NCBI RefSeq assembly: GCF_034929435.1
Contig: NZ_JAYFUM010000005.1
Coordinates: 1-64,000 of the forward strand
DNA: 64,000 nucleotides
Source: Arcicella rigui
GTDB lineage: Bacteria; Bacteroidota; Bacteroidia; Cytophagales; Spirosomataceae
Direction: 5' to 3'
Part shown: positions 36,032 to 44,823 of the stretch, in pieces
Layout of the letters: the number at the start of each line of letters is the position of its first letter
Position numbering within the stretch: position 1 is the stretch's first letter
Made by a program: the position numbers and the translations under genes
The notes under the pieces: generated by a model
What the model was told of the DNA's origin: nothing
Seen by the model: the letters and a program-made list of their open reading frames with translations, nothing else
Databases searched by the model: none

Positions 36032-36547
36032 TTGAATAGAAGAGAAAGGAGAGCATCAATTAGAGAGAATGCAAAATCACAGCGAAAAAAAAGAAAGCTA
36101 AATTGGGATAAAGTAAAATCACTTATTCGTTTTATGCTTTTACTTTGGGTTAGTCTTTCTCTTTTTACTTTTGTTGTAATTTTACTTAAAGTAGTTAACA
36201 GAAATACTATTAGAGACACTGTTTTAAAAAATGCTGTTGAAACTGAAGCTGTTATTGTTAGAAAGAAGAGGGCTGTTGGAAGTCTTGGTTATCTTGAGGT
36301 GTTTAAATTCTATGTTTCAGGGGAAGAGTATTTTGGTACTACGTTTAAAAATTACCATGGACACACAGGACAAAAAATATGTGTAAAATACTTGTCAGGC
36401 GATCCTGACTATAATTTATGCTGCAATGATTTAGTTTATGAATCAATAAGAGAAGACGTTGTTTTTTCGTCTCTCAAGGCTTGTTTATGGATAATAGTAG
36501 GAACGACAATCTTTAATTATAAAAGGTTTTTGAGCGTATTTAGCTAA
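36032..36547 (+). CDS. Small membrane protein, DUF3592-like
   Basis: 171 residues if it starts at the TTG at 36032; no in-frame ATG gives a comparable product, so a TTG start is likely. A strongly basic N-terminus (MNRRERRASIRENAKSQRKK) precedes a transmembrane helix at about 34-54. A soluble beta domain with ETEAVIVRKKR and GQKICVKYLSGDPDYN follows, and a second helix is at about 148-163. The two-helix layout with an intervening beta sandwich resembles DUF3592 proteins. The function is unknown. Codon use looks more AT-rich than in its neighbours. Confidence 0.6.
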   Translation: MNRRERRASIRENAKSQRKKRKLNWDKVKSLIRFMLLLWVSLSLFTFVVILLKVVNRNTIRDTVLKNAVETEAVIVRKKRAVGSLGYLEVFKFYVSGEEYFGTTFKNYHGHTGQKICVKYLSGDPDYNLCCNDLVYESIREDVVFSSLKACLWIIVGTTIFNYKRFLSVFS

Positions 36548-36592
36548 AGAGTTTAGTTCCCAGTGGACACGAGCAAATACAACCCCAAAAAC

Positions 36593-36629
36593 AAAAAAGT
36601 CCCGCAAATAAAATTTGCAGGACTTTTTT
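36593..36629. terminator. Bidirectional hairpin terminator
   Basis: AAAAAAGTCC with GCAAAT pairs with ATTTGC and GGACTTTTTT around a 3-nt loop, with one unpaired base on each side. It separates the convergent genes ending at 36547 and 36649. Confidence 0.9.
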
Positions 36630-36648
36630 AATGCTTTCTAATAGAGAT

Positions 36649-37206
36649 TTAAGCGATTTCGTAGCCTTTATCTTTCAAGATTCTATCTAATAATTTTTTG
36701 TCATTATCATTATTAAATGCTGTGAAAGGTAAGTAAATAAACTGATATTGACCCATGTCTAAAATATAAGCTTCTTTGTCTTTACGTGCACCTTTAATCA
36801 TATCCCACTTAATAACGCCTCCTTCGGTGTCGTTCAATTTCATCAAAATCTGACGGCTGTCGATTTCGTAACGGTATTTACTGAAAAGCTGTTTGTATTG
36901 TTCTAATTGAGTAACGCCCGTGAATTGAATTGCCCAGAAAATAAGGTAAGCCATTGCTCCTAAAACCGTTAATACATAAATCCAATAGTTGTGATAAACG
37001 CCTGTTAAGTTTAAAACTACATTCATTAAAATTAATGCTAAAGGTACAAATCCCCAATACCATTGATTTTTAATAAGTTGCATCATGTTGATACCGATGA
37101 ATTTGTTTTTTTCAAGGGCAACCTTTTTGGTTTTGATTGCTAATGGATTTGATTGAATTGGTTGCTGTACTCGTCTTTGTTGCGACTGAGCGTATCCTTT
37201 TGCCAT
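36649..37206 (-). CDS. YcxB-like membrane protein
   Basis: 185 residues. A basic, Gln-rich N-terminal tail (about 1-45) precedes two transmembrane helices (about 52-70 and 75-95). The C-terminal domain includes YEIDSRQILMKLNDTEG, IKWDMIKGARKDKEAYIL and YQFIYLPFTAF, the pattern of YcxB-like domains. The function of that family is unknown. The gene is monocistronic, flanked by a terminator downstream and a divergent phosphoribosyltransferase gene. Confidence 0.75.
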   Translation of the reverse strand: MAKGYAQSQQRRVQQPIQSNPLAIKTKKVALEKNKFIGINMMQLIKNQWYWGFVPLALILMNVVLNLTGVYHNYWIYVLTVLGAMAYLIFWAIQFTGVTQLEQYKQLFSKYRYEIDSRQILMKLNDTEGGVIKWDMIKGARKDKEAYILDMGQYQFIYLPFTAFNNDNDKKLLDRILKDKGYEIA

Positions 37207-37411
37207 GTCTAAAATGAAATTTGGTGATTCAGACTACAAAGGTACAAAAAATAAGGAAGTTTTGCAGGAAAGAGCTTTCTGAGGCTGAAATTATTGAATC
37301 ATTCTCTTTTATGAGCAATTATTACTCGAATTTCAGCATGAAATAACTGCTAAATTAGCCCTGAGTATTTGTTTTAGGGGCTTTTTCCTTCTAAATTAGC
37401 TTTTTAAAGAA

Positions 37412-37459
37412 ATGAATATCCAAGAAATTTCAAGAATTTTTAACGATGGAACTTATTGA
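37412..37459 (+). other. Possible short upstream ORF
   Basis: A 15-codon frame, MNIQEISRIFNDGTY then stop, overlaps the first codons of the phosphoribosyltransferase gene in another frame. Its stop lies 14 bases past that start codon, so the two could be translationally coupled. It may be chance. Confidence 0.2.
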
Positions 37460-37955
37460 TAACCAAATACTCAGTCAGACACAAACATTACAGAAGATTA
37501 GACGCATCGCCTTTGAAATTTATGAAAATAATTTTGAAGAAAAAGAAATTGTGATTGCGGGTATCCGTGGGCAAGGTCATGCTTTTGCAAAATTAGTAGC
37601 GAAGTTTTTAAAAGAAATCTCCCCAATTGATGCCAGTGCTGTACTGATTGATGTCGATAAAGATGTTACTTATGACACGCCCGTTGAATTTGATTGCGAC
37701 GAAAGATTCTTGGAACGTAAAACCATTATCGTTGTAGATGACGTACTCAATAGCGGACGTACTTTGGCGTATTCTTTAGCTCCTTTTTTAAGTATTCCTG
37801 TAAAACGTATTCAAGTAGCCGTAATGGTGGATAGAAATTACCGTCGTTTTCCCATCATGGCAGATTATGTTGGTTACGAACTTTCAACCACACTCAGCGA
37901 GTACGTGACCGTTATATTAGATAACGAAGAAAAAATGGGCGTTTATTTACATTAA
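37446..37955 (+). CDS. Phosphoribosyltransferase (PyrR-like)
   Basis: 169 residues, type I PRTase fold. The PRPP-binding signature is IIVVDDVLNSGRTL at 94-107, and RGQGHAFAKL at 41-50 supplies the pyrophosphate loop. Overall layout is closest to PyrR/Hpt-type enzymes, which transfer ribose phosphate to a pyrimidine or purine base; PyrR also acts as an RNA-binding regulator of pyrimidine genes. No pyr gene is adjacent and no RNA-binding features can be confirmed, so a plain salvage enzyme is equally possible. Confidence 0.88.
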   Translation: MELIDNQILSQTQTLQKIRRIAFEIYENNFEEKEIVIAGIRGQGHAFAKLVAKFLKEISPIDASAVLIDVDKDVTYDTPVEFDCDERFLERKTIIVVDDVLNSGRTLAYSLAPFLSIPVKRIQVAVMVDRNYRRFPIMADYVGYELSTTLSEYVTVILDNEEKMGVYLH

Positions 37956-37961
37956 GAATTT

Positions 37962-38064
37962 AGTAGTTAGTGATTGGTAAATAGTGATTTTGGTGATTAT
38001 TGTTGTACTTATATGATTGTCAGTTGTTTGTCACTCATCATTCATTACTCAAAATTCCTCACTC
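37962..38064. repeat. GTGATTGGT-family repeat, copy 2
   Basis: Left words TAGTAGTTAGTGATTGGTAAAT and AGTGATTTTGGTGATTATTG are answered by TCACTCATCATTCATTACTC and CCTCACTC. It lies between the stop codons of the convergent phosphoribosyltransferase and nuoN genes, ending against the nuoN stop. Confidence 0.7.
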
Positions 38065-39597
38065 TTAAAGTTGTCCAATCAAATTCATCAGCCAATCTGC
38101 TTTAAAAAATAATCCCAGTACTGGAATTGCTAAAAGAATAGCAAACACAGCTTGTGGTAAGCTTAAAGTAAATGATTGCGAATCCTCACTATCTTTAAAG
38201 AAAATCAAAAACGGTAATTTCAAGTAGAAATACAGTGAAATTACCGTATTTAATAAACCAAAAGCAAAAAGGAATAGCAAAACTTGCTTTCCAGAGAGTT
38301 GATAAGCCTCCCAAAGTGCCGAAAAAATATTTAATTTGGCAAAAAATCCAGCCGTTGGTGGTAAACCTGCCAAAGAAATCATCACCAAAGTAAGCAACAC
38401 TCCCCAAAAAGGATTTAATTTCCCAAGCCCTTTGAAATTTGAAAGAGCAAAACGAGTAATATCTTCAGTTTTGTCCTCGGACTGAGTTTGTCGATGTGCT
38501 GCCAAATCAATCAAAAGGAAAGCTAAGAAACTGGTAAAAACACTCACGACTAAGTAGAAAACGATACTTGTTAAACCCAGTTCCGACATCGTAACCAAAC
38601 CAATCAACATAAAACCTGAATGGGCAATCGTCGAGTAAGCCAATAATCTTTTTGCGTCATTTTGCCATAAAGCCGAGAAATTACCAAAAGTAATGGTAGC
38701 TAAAGCTACAAAGGCAGTGATAGTTTGTAAATCGTTTGGAAGAGCCGAATAAAAATGAATAAGTACTAAAAAAGCCGCAATTTTTGGAGCTGCCGAGAAA
38801 AAGGCAACCACGGGTGTTGGTGCAGATTGATAGACATCTGGCGTCCAAATATGAAATGGCGTTGCTGATATTTTGAATAAAAATCCGCTAATCGTTAAGG
38901 CAATTGCAATAGTAGCAACCATCACATCCATCTGGGCGATACCTCTTGAAAAATCTGGAGAAGCTAAATTTAAAGTACCCGTCATCCCGTACAATAAAGA
39001 CATTCCGTACAACATAATTGCCGACGAAGCTGCCCCGAAAAGTACATATTTTAAACCTCCTTCTGATGCTTTTTTTGTTTTGTTGAACGACGTAAGTACG
39101 TAAGAAGCAATAGAAACAATTTCGATAGAAAGATAAATCATCAATAAATTGATAGACATCGTCATTAGGTTGAGTCCAATCAATAAACTAATGACGAGTG
39201 GATAAAACTCGCCAGCATACTTCCTTTTCGTGACGGCAATATGAGCCAGCATCAATAAAACCGAAAATATAATGATGATTTTGAAAAAAATAGCTTTGGC
39301 ATCCAACACCAACATCCCACCGAAAAGTAAAAATTCTTCGGCAACATCAGAGCTTTGAAAAACTTGGTTAAGTGCAATTAAAACAGAAATAGCCGTAACG
39401 CTAAATAAGGTATTTTGATACTTATTTTTACTTTCTACATCGTTTGTTTCAGCTTTTTCGTAGATATACTTATAAAGGAATAATTCTAAAATAATTAAAA
39501 ATAAAAAAGCAGTTCCTAAGAAAATCTCAGGAGAAAGAAAGCTCAAACTATCAAGAATATGAATTAATTGTTCGGGTAAAATACTTTTTATCGTCAT
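38065..39597 (-). CDS. nuoN: NADH-quinone oxidoreductase subunit N
   Basis: 510 residues, about 14 transmembrane helices, Mrp-antiporter-like. The proton-translocation signatures are visible: LIGLNLMTMSINLLMIYLSIE, KYVLFGAASSAIMLYG, FHIWTPDVYQSAPTPVVAFF with the broken-helix His/Asp, and KRLLAYSTIAHSGFML. It forms part of the membrane arm of complex I in the inner membrane. In most genomes nuoL-nuoM-nuoN are contiguous; here a histidine kinase gene on the opposite strand separates nuoM from nuoN. Confidence 0.96.
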   Translation of the reverse strand: MTIKSILPEQLIHILDSLSFLSPEIFLGTAFLFLIILELFLYKYIYEKAETNDVESKNKYQNTLFSVTAISVLIALNQVFQSSDVAEEFLLFGGMLVLDAKAIFFKIIIIFSVLLMLAHIAVTKRKYAGEFYPLVISLLIGLNLMTMSINLLMIYLSIEIVSIASYVLTSFNKTKKASEGGLKYVLFGAASSAIMLYGMSLLYGMTGTLNLASPDFSRGIAQMDVMVATIAIALTISGFLFKISATPFHIWTPDVYQSAPTPVVAFFSAAPKIAAFLVLIHFYSALPNDLQTITAFVALATITFGNFSALWQNDAKRLLAYSTIAHSGFMLIGLVTMSELGLTSIVFYLVVSVFTSFLAFLLIDLAAHRQTQSEDKTEDITRFALSNFKGLGKLNPFWGVLLTLVMISLAGLPPTAGFFAKLNIFSALWEAYQLSGKQVLLFLFAFGLLNTVISLYFYLKLPFLIFFKDSEDSQSFTLSLPQAVFAILLAIPVLGLFFKADWLMNLIGQL

Positions 39598-39637
39598 TAT
39601 TTTTCTTCGTAAATGTGCTTTATTCTACTTTTAATAT

Positions 39638-39645
39638 TAAATTTG
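39638..39645 (+). promoter_or_regulatory. -7 promoter element of the LytS-type kinase gene
   Basis: TAAATTTG matches the TAnnTTTG consensus exactly and lies 25 bp before the kinase start codon. The spacer is only 72 bp, so the nuoN promoter overlaps the same region in the other direction. Confidence 0.45.
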
Positions 39646-39669
39646 AGTTTTACTACATAATATACACTG

Positions 39670-40683
39670 ATGAATAAAGCGAATTTATATTGGTCATTTC
39701 AAATTCCGTGTTGGATAATTGTTTCCATACTTTCTATCCAATATGATGAATTTCAAACTTTAAATCAATCTACTCAGGCAATTTATGGATTTTTCTATTT
39801 TGCTTTGGGAACTGTTTCAAGTCATATTTATAAAACCATCATTGAAAAATTCAATCCTGATGAAATTACTAATTTACAATTTGTAATGTTCATTTTATCG
39901 GGTGGAATTGCCATTGGTTCAATTTATACTTTGCTTGATTACCAACTTTTTAACCAACTTTCTTTTTTCCCTCATTCATTCTTGATTACTTTCCTAATGA
40001 ACATCTGGAAAGTATTACCTTGGTTTTTGTTTTTTCACTTATATCGTTTTCTGAGTTTTTATCAAGACAGAAGACAAAGACAAATTACTGTCGAAAATAT
40101 GTTGAAAATATCAAAATTAGAAAACCTCAAGAATCAATTAAACCCACATTTTTTATTTAATGCACTCAACGGAATCAAAGCTCTTACGATTATTGATAGC
40201 GTTCAGGCAAGAGAATCAATCATTCAATTATCAGATTTATTAAGACTTTCGCTTAATCTTGGTGAACTTCAAAAAGCCATGCTTAGTGAAGAGTTACGTT
40301 TGGCTCGAAACTATTTATCTTTAGAAAAACTTCGCTTCGATGCTCGGCTTAATTTTGATTTTGAGATTCAAGATAATATCGAAAATGTTTTAATTATGCC
40401 CATGACCTTGAATACTTTGCTCGAAAATGCAGTAAAACATGGAATCGGACAGTTGAAATCTGGTGGAAAAATTATTGTTTCGGCTTACATCGAAAAAAAT
40501 AACATTATTCTTTCGGTTGAAAATACTGGTGTTTACGACCCAAAACCACCAAGTGATGAAGGAGGAATTGGTTTAGAAAACCTCAGAAAAAGACTCGATT
40601 TAGAGTACGGAAAAAATGCTTCTTTCAAAATCTTTAATACTAAAAATGATACGGTGATGGCTCGTATCAAAATGCCTTATTGA
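39670..40683 (+). CDS. LytS/YehU-type sensor histidine kinase
   Basis: 337 residues. Four hydrophobic helices form the membrane sensor (about 7-125). The His_kinase domain has phospho-acceptor His160 in LNPHFLFNALN and the ATP-binding N-box TLLENAVKHGIG with Asn253; the G-box is GIGLENLRKRL. Proteins of this type signal to LytTR response regulators, usually encoded next door, but no LytTR gene is adjacent. It lies on the opposite strand between nuoM and nuoN. The sensed signal is unknown. Confidence 0.93.
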   Translation: MNKANLYWSFQIPCWIIVSILSIQYDEFQTLNQSTQAIYGFFYFALGTVSSHIYKTIIEKFNPDEITNLQFVMFILSGGIAIGSIYTLLDYQLFNQLSFFPHSFLITFLMNIWKVLPWFLFFHLYRFLSFYQDRRQRQITVENMLKISKLENLKNQLNPHFLFNALNGIKALTIIDSVQARESIIQLSDLLRLSLNLGELQKAMLSEELRLARNYLSLEKLRFDARLNFDFEIQDNIENVLIMPMTLNTLLENAVKHGIGQLKSGGKIIVSAYIEKNNIILSVENTGVYDPKPPSDEGGIGLENLRKRLDLEYGKNASFKIFNTKNDTVMARIKMPY

Positions 40684-40687
40684 TTTT

Positions 40688-40822
40688 TTGCTTTAGGCTA
40701 AAGTAATAGTTGTGAATTATGAGTTGTGAATTTATTATTGTCCTTACTTAAAATAGTTTATTCTCATGAAAAACATTGTTATACCTATCGTTTATAGCCT
40801 TTAGCGTAAGCCCTAATGCTAA
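40688..40822. repeat. GCTTTAGGC-family repeat, copy 5, with insert
   Basis: Arms TTGCTTTAGGCTAAAG (from 40688) and TATAGCCTTTAGCGTAAGCCC (to about 40813) enclose a different repeated word, GTGAATTATGAGTTGTGAA (40711-40729). It looks composite, as if one repeat family had been placed within another. Confidence 0.6.
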
Positions 40823-40844
40823 TTTTTTCTTGAGTTCTTACAAT

Positions 40845-40876
40845 TCTAATCACTAATCACCATTTACCAATCACTG
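40845..40876. repeat. GTGATTGGT-family repeat, copy 3 (one arm)
   Basis: CTAATCACTAATCACCATTTACC and AATCACTG end against the nuoM stop codon. It is the reverse complement in word content of the left arm at 37962. Confidence 0.6.
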
Positions 40877-40877
40877 T

Positions 40878-42533
40878 TTAAAACAATTTCAACAATTCAG
40901 TAATTGAAGCATTGGTAACGTCAAAAATTAACTGTGGAAAAATCCCGAAAATTAAGGCTAAAATGGCTAATGGATATAACATCGTTTTTTCGATAGCCGT
41001 TAAATCATTCGTCGGATGTTCGGGATGACGAAGCCAAAATTTACCAAAAAACATTCTTTGTAAAGTCCACAGAAAATAAGCTGCCCCCAGTACCAAACCA
41101 AAAGTAGCCAAAGCCGTTAGCCATCTTGGAATAAATGGACTATTGAAACCGCCCATCAAAGTAAATACTTCGCCAATAAAGCCCGAAAATGCAGGCAAAC
41201 CCAATGAAGCAAAAAAGGCAATTGCCGTCATGGCAGTATATAAAGGCATTTTTTTCGCTAATCCTTGATAACTGTCGATGCGTCTATCATGCGTTCTGTT
41301 GTACAAAACGCCTACCAATAAAAACAACATCGCCGACAAAACACCATGTGAAAACATTTGATAAACAGCTCCGTTTACGCCTTCGCTGGTAAGCGAGCCG
41401 ATTCCCAACAACACAAAACCCATGTGCGAAACAGAAGAATAAGCAATCATTTTCTTTAAATCATTCATCGCCAAAGCATTGAATGCACCGTAAAGAATCG
41501 ACAATACTCCAAAAGCAACTACCACAAAAGCATACTCTTCGGCGGCTTCTGGAAAAATTGGATAGGCTATTCTTAAAAAACCATAACCACCAATTTTTAA
41601 AAGAATACCTGCCAAAACAACCGACACGGGCGTTGGTGCTTCTACGTGTGCATCAGGCAACCAAGTATGTACAGGAACGGCTGGTAATTTTATGCCGAAA
41701 CCAATCATCAATAAAATAAAGGCTAAAGCACGAGCAGAAATGCTTAAAATCTGTGTGCCAGAGAAAGTACTTAGCCACGCATTTGGTAAAAAATTGCCTG
41801 CATCGGGCATAAAACGCAGGTCGAAAGTATGTACAATTTGCTGACTTGGTATCTTTAATTCTTTCAATAAATTTTGTACTTCTGTAATAATTTGTGGCGT
41901 AATATCAGCTACATCATTGATTAAACCCATCTGCAAAGCCGTCTCCACAGGGTCAACAACTGATAGGTACAAGCCAATCATAACAATCAAAATAAAGATT
42001 GAACCGACCAATGTGTAAATGAAAAACTTGATAGAAGCATACTCTTTTCTTGGTCCACCCCAAATACCAATTAGGAAGTACATTGGCAAAAGCATAAACT
42101 CAAAAAAGAGATAAAACAAAAACATATCTAAGGCAATAAAACAGCCTATCACCGAACCCGTTAGCAACAAGTAAAGTGAAAAATAACCTTTTTCTTTTTT
42201 CTTGATTTCAAAAGAAGAAATTGCACCTACAAACATCACAATTCCTGTAAGTACTACCATTGGCAAACTGATGCCATCAACGCCTAAAAGGTAGTCGATA
42301 GACCCAACGCCCAAAGTACCCAAAGGAAGTGTAATCCAATCTATTTGTTCAAGAAACTGGTAGTCGGAAGTGGTTTTATCAAAATTGAAGTAAAGGAAAA
42401 TACAAAGTAATAACTCTACTCCCGTAACACCGAGCGTAAACCATTTGAAATAAGCTTTGTACTGGTCGGGCGAAAAGGCAATAACCAACGAAGCTATTAA
42501 TGGCAAAAAGATAAGTATTGATAAAATGGGCAT
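40878..42533 (-). CDS. nuoM: NADH-quinone oxidoreductase subunit M
   Basis: 551 residues, about 14 transmembrane helices. Family signatures include FFEFMLLPMYFLIGIWGG with the key membrane Glu, PVHTWLPDAHVEAPTPVSVVLAGILLK with the broken helix, and KKMIAYSSVSHMGFVLLG with the conserved Lys. It is an antiporter-like proton channel of complex I. It lies 152 bp downstream of nuoL on the same strand, with an ATTTCGG repeat between them. A loop rich in polar residues at about 195-250 is longer than in the Escherichia coli protein. Confidence 0.96.
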   Translation of the reverse strand: MPILSILIFLPLIASLVIAFSPDQYKAYFKWFTLGVTGVELLLCIFLYFNFDKTTSDYQFLEQIDWITLPLGTLGVGSIDYLLGVDGISLPMVVLTGIVMFVGAISSFEIKKKEKGYFSLYLLLTGSVIGCFIALDMFLFYLFFEFMLLPMYFLIGIWGGPRKEYASIKFFIYTLVGSIFILIVMIGLYLSVVDPVETALQMGLINDVADITPQIITEVQNLLKELKIPSQQIVHTFDLRFMPDAGNFLPNAWLSTFSGTQILSISARALAFILLMIGFGIKLPAVPVHTWLPDAHVEAPTPVSVVLAGILLKIGGYGFLRIAYPIFPEAAEEYAFVVVAFGVLSILYGAFNALAMNDLKKMIAYSSVSHMGFVLLGIGSLTSEGVNGAVYQMFSHGVLSAMLFLLVGVLYNRTHDRRIDSYQGLAKKMPLYTAMTAIAFFASLGLPAFSGFIGEVFTLMGGFNSPFIPRWLTALATFGLVLGAAYFLWTLQRMFFGKFWLRHPEHPTNDLTAIEKTMLYPLAILALIFGIFPQLIFDVTNASITELLKLF

Positions 42534-42599
42534 ATTATTGAATCAGAAAATCGTATCTGGTATGTAAAAAATTATGAATTAGTAGTGTGTCCTTTTATT

Positions 42600-42674
42600 T
42601 TGGATTTGTGATTTCTGATTTCGGAAATAATTTTTTATAAATCCGAAATCAGAAATCCGACACCCGAAATCCAA
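42600..42674. repeat. ATTTCGG-family inverted repeat between nuoL and nuoM
   Basis: Left words GGATTTGTGATTTCTGATTTCGG and right words ATCCGAAATCAGAAATCCG form a compact hairpin around TTTTTTATAAA. It is the only copy that lies between two genes of one clear operon, so it must either allow read-through or attenuate. Confidence 0.78.
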
Positions 42675-42685
42675 TTATCATTTTA

Positions 42686-44608
42686 TCAAAATGAAAAAAT
42701 GATAAAAAGTATTAAACCAATTAATCCTAAAAAAGACATGGCAATGTATATCTGCACTTTTCCACTTTGTACCGAACGAGTAATTCGACCAATGATTCCC
42801 GCCGAAAAGGCTAAACCATTGGGTATTCCGTCGATAATGGCGTGGTCGAACCAAGCTACAATATGAGCAAAAATTACTTGAATCATCGCCAAAGAATCCA
42901 CCAATTTGTCGATTCTCTTTTTGTCAAACTTCTGTAATTGTTCTGCAAAATTTAAAACAGGTTTCACAAACAAAGCTTCGTTGGCGGCATCTAAAGTAGG
43001 CACTTCAAAATTGAAGTATAGATTTCTAAGAAAATATCCCAAAGCTACTCCCAACAGAGCAATCGCTGTGGACAGATAAGCAATCCAATGGTTTTCAGCT
43101 ACTTTTTCTACCAAATTAGGATTCATAAAATGCCAAAACCAAGCATTTTCGGCATCCAAAGGGTTCAGGGTAAACACAAAACCTGTGGATAAAATTGCTA
43201 AAAGTGAAATCGGAAAAGTAATTTTCCATGAACCTTCATGAATACTTTCGATTTGTACTTTTTTGTTTCTGAATGTTCCGAAGAAAATCATCCAAACTTG
43301 GCGAGTCATGTAAAATGCAGAAAGCAAAATTCCGACAAAGAAAAAGCCTATAATAACATACAAAGCCGTACTTTGTTTTTGTTCTGCCAATGAAAATAAA
43401 TGAGCCAAAATAGCATCTTTAGAAAGGAATCCAGCAAAAAGTGGAAGCCCAGCCAAAGCCAAAGAACAAAGCAAGTAACAAATAAAAGTAATGGGCAAGC
43501 GTTTGCGTAAACCACCCATCAATCGCATATCTTGGGCATCGAAGTGGTGATTTCCAGAATGATGCAATGCGTGAATCACAGAACCTGCCGCTAAGAAAAG
43601 TCCTGCTTTGAAAAAAGCGTGTGTTAGTAAATGAAATATTGAAGCGTCTGTGCCTAAACCAATTACCATTAAACCTACTTGTGAAATGGTAGAATAAGCC
43701 AAGGTTTTTTTAATATCTGTTTGAAAAATAGCATAAACCGAACCCAACAACATGGTAATACAACCAATAGAAGCAACAAAAATGGATTCTTCAATGCCAA
43801 ACAAAGGATGAATACGAGCGACCAAGTACACCCCAGCCACCACCATCGTAGCGGCGTGAATCAAAGCTGAAACAGGGGTTGGTCCTTCCATGGCATCAGG
43901 AAGCCAAGTATGTAGAGGAAATTGAGCTGATTTTCCGATACATCCACAGAATAATAGCAAACCAGCCAGTGGAACTAAATGGACATTAGGATTTTTTGAA
44001 AAATCTGTATGAAGCGTTTGTAAATCAGCATTGCCAAAAATATAGTAAATCAAGAAAATACCCAGTAAAAAGCCCACATCGCCTACTCGGTTTACTAAAA
44101 ATGCTTTCTTTGAAGCCTGTACTGCTGAAGGTTTCTGATACCAAAAACCTATTAAAAGATATGAGCTTAGACCAACTAATTCCCAGAAAGCATACATTAT
44201 CCAAAGATTATCAGTTAGCACAATGCCCAACATTGAAAACACAAAGAGACTCAGAAAGCCAACATAGCGATATTGGTCGGGGTCTTCGTGCATATATTCC
44301 AAGGAAAAAATCTGTACTAAAATGGCGATAAAATTCACCAAAACCAGCATCAATAAAGTGAGGGAATCGGTCAGGAAACCAAAGTAATAGGCTTTTTCGC
44401 CCAATATAAACCAATCAAAAGAAAGATGTTGATTCTGTGCGTGCAGATTTTGAAGAAGCAGGAGTACAGAAAAAATAAGGTTCAAGCCCGTAAAGCCAAT
44501 TGTCAGCCAAGCCGCCAAGCCATTATGTTTTCTTCCCAACAGAATTGGCATGATAAACCCTAAAAGTGGAGTTAGTAAAATGAGCCAAACAAATATCGAA
44601 GGAGTCAT
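42686..44608 (-). CDS. nuoL: NADH-quinone oxidoreductase subunit L
   Basis: 640 residues, about 16 transmembrane helices including the C-terminal lateral helix region (about 540-640). Core signatures: MYAFWELVGLSSYLLIGFWY, PLHTWLPDAMEGPTPVSALIHAATMV and KKTLAYSTISQVGLMV. It is the distal proton-pumping subunit of complex I. It is first in the local nuoL-nuoM order on the minus strand, with a consensus -7 element 67 bp upstream. The upstream nuo genes are not in the window. Confidence 0.96.
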   Translation of the reverse strand: MTPSIFVWLILLTPLLGFIMPILLGRKHNGLAAWLTIGFTGLNLIFSVLLLLQNLHAQNQHLSFDWFILGEKAYYFGFLTDSLTLLMLVLVNFIAILVQIFSLEYMHEDPDQYRYVGFLSLFVFSMLGIVLTDNLWIMYAFWELVGLSSYLLIGFWYQKPSAVQASKKAFLVNRVGDVGFLLGIFLIYYIFGNADLQTLHTDFSKNPNVHLVPLAGLLLFCGCIGKSAQFPLHTWLPDAMEGPTPVSALIHAATMVVAGVYLVARIHPLFGIEESIFVASIGCITMLLGSVYAIFQTDIKKTLAYSTISQVGLMVIGLGTDASIFHLLTHAFFKAGLFLAAGSVIHALHHSGNHHFDAQDMRLMGGLRKRLPITFICYLLCSLALAGLPLFAGFLSKDAILAHLFSLAEQKQSTALYVIIGFFFVGILLSAFYMTRQVWMIFFGTFRNKKVQIESIHEGSWKITFPISLLAILSTGFVFTLNPLDAENAWFWHFMNPNLVEKVAENHWIAYLSTAIALLGVALGYFLRNLYFNFEVPTLDAANEALFVKPVLNFAEQLQKFDKKRIDKLVDSLAMIQVIFAHIVAWFDHAIIDGIPNGLAFSAGIIGRITRSVQSGKVQIYIAMSFLGLIGLILFIIFSF

Positions 44609-44674
44609 ATTAATAATTACGAAAGTATTTAATTACTCTCGCAGAGATTTTCTTGGAAAATTTCAATTTTTGTA

Positions 44675-44682
44675 CAAATATA
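44675..44682 (-). promoter_or_regulatory. -7 promoter element of nuoL
   Basis: The minus strand reads TATATTTG, an exact TAnnTTTG match, 67 bp before the nuoL start codon. If used, nuoL and nuoM have their own promoter separate from other complex I genes. Confidence 0.4.
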
Positions 44683-44823
44683 CAGTTCAAAATGTATTTA
44701 CTCCTAATTGATTTCAGATAAAACCCACTAAGTTTGTGGAGTAATATTCAATATTTCTTGCTAATGAGTGAGGAAATAAGCATTTATAGAGCGTTAAAAC
44801 ATTTAATAAACTTGTAATATCTG

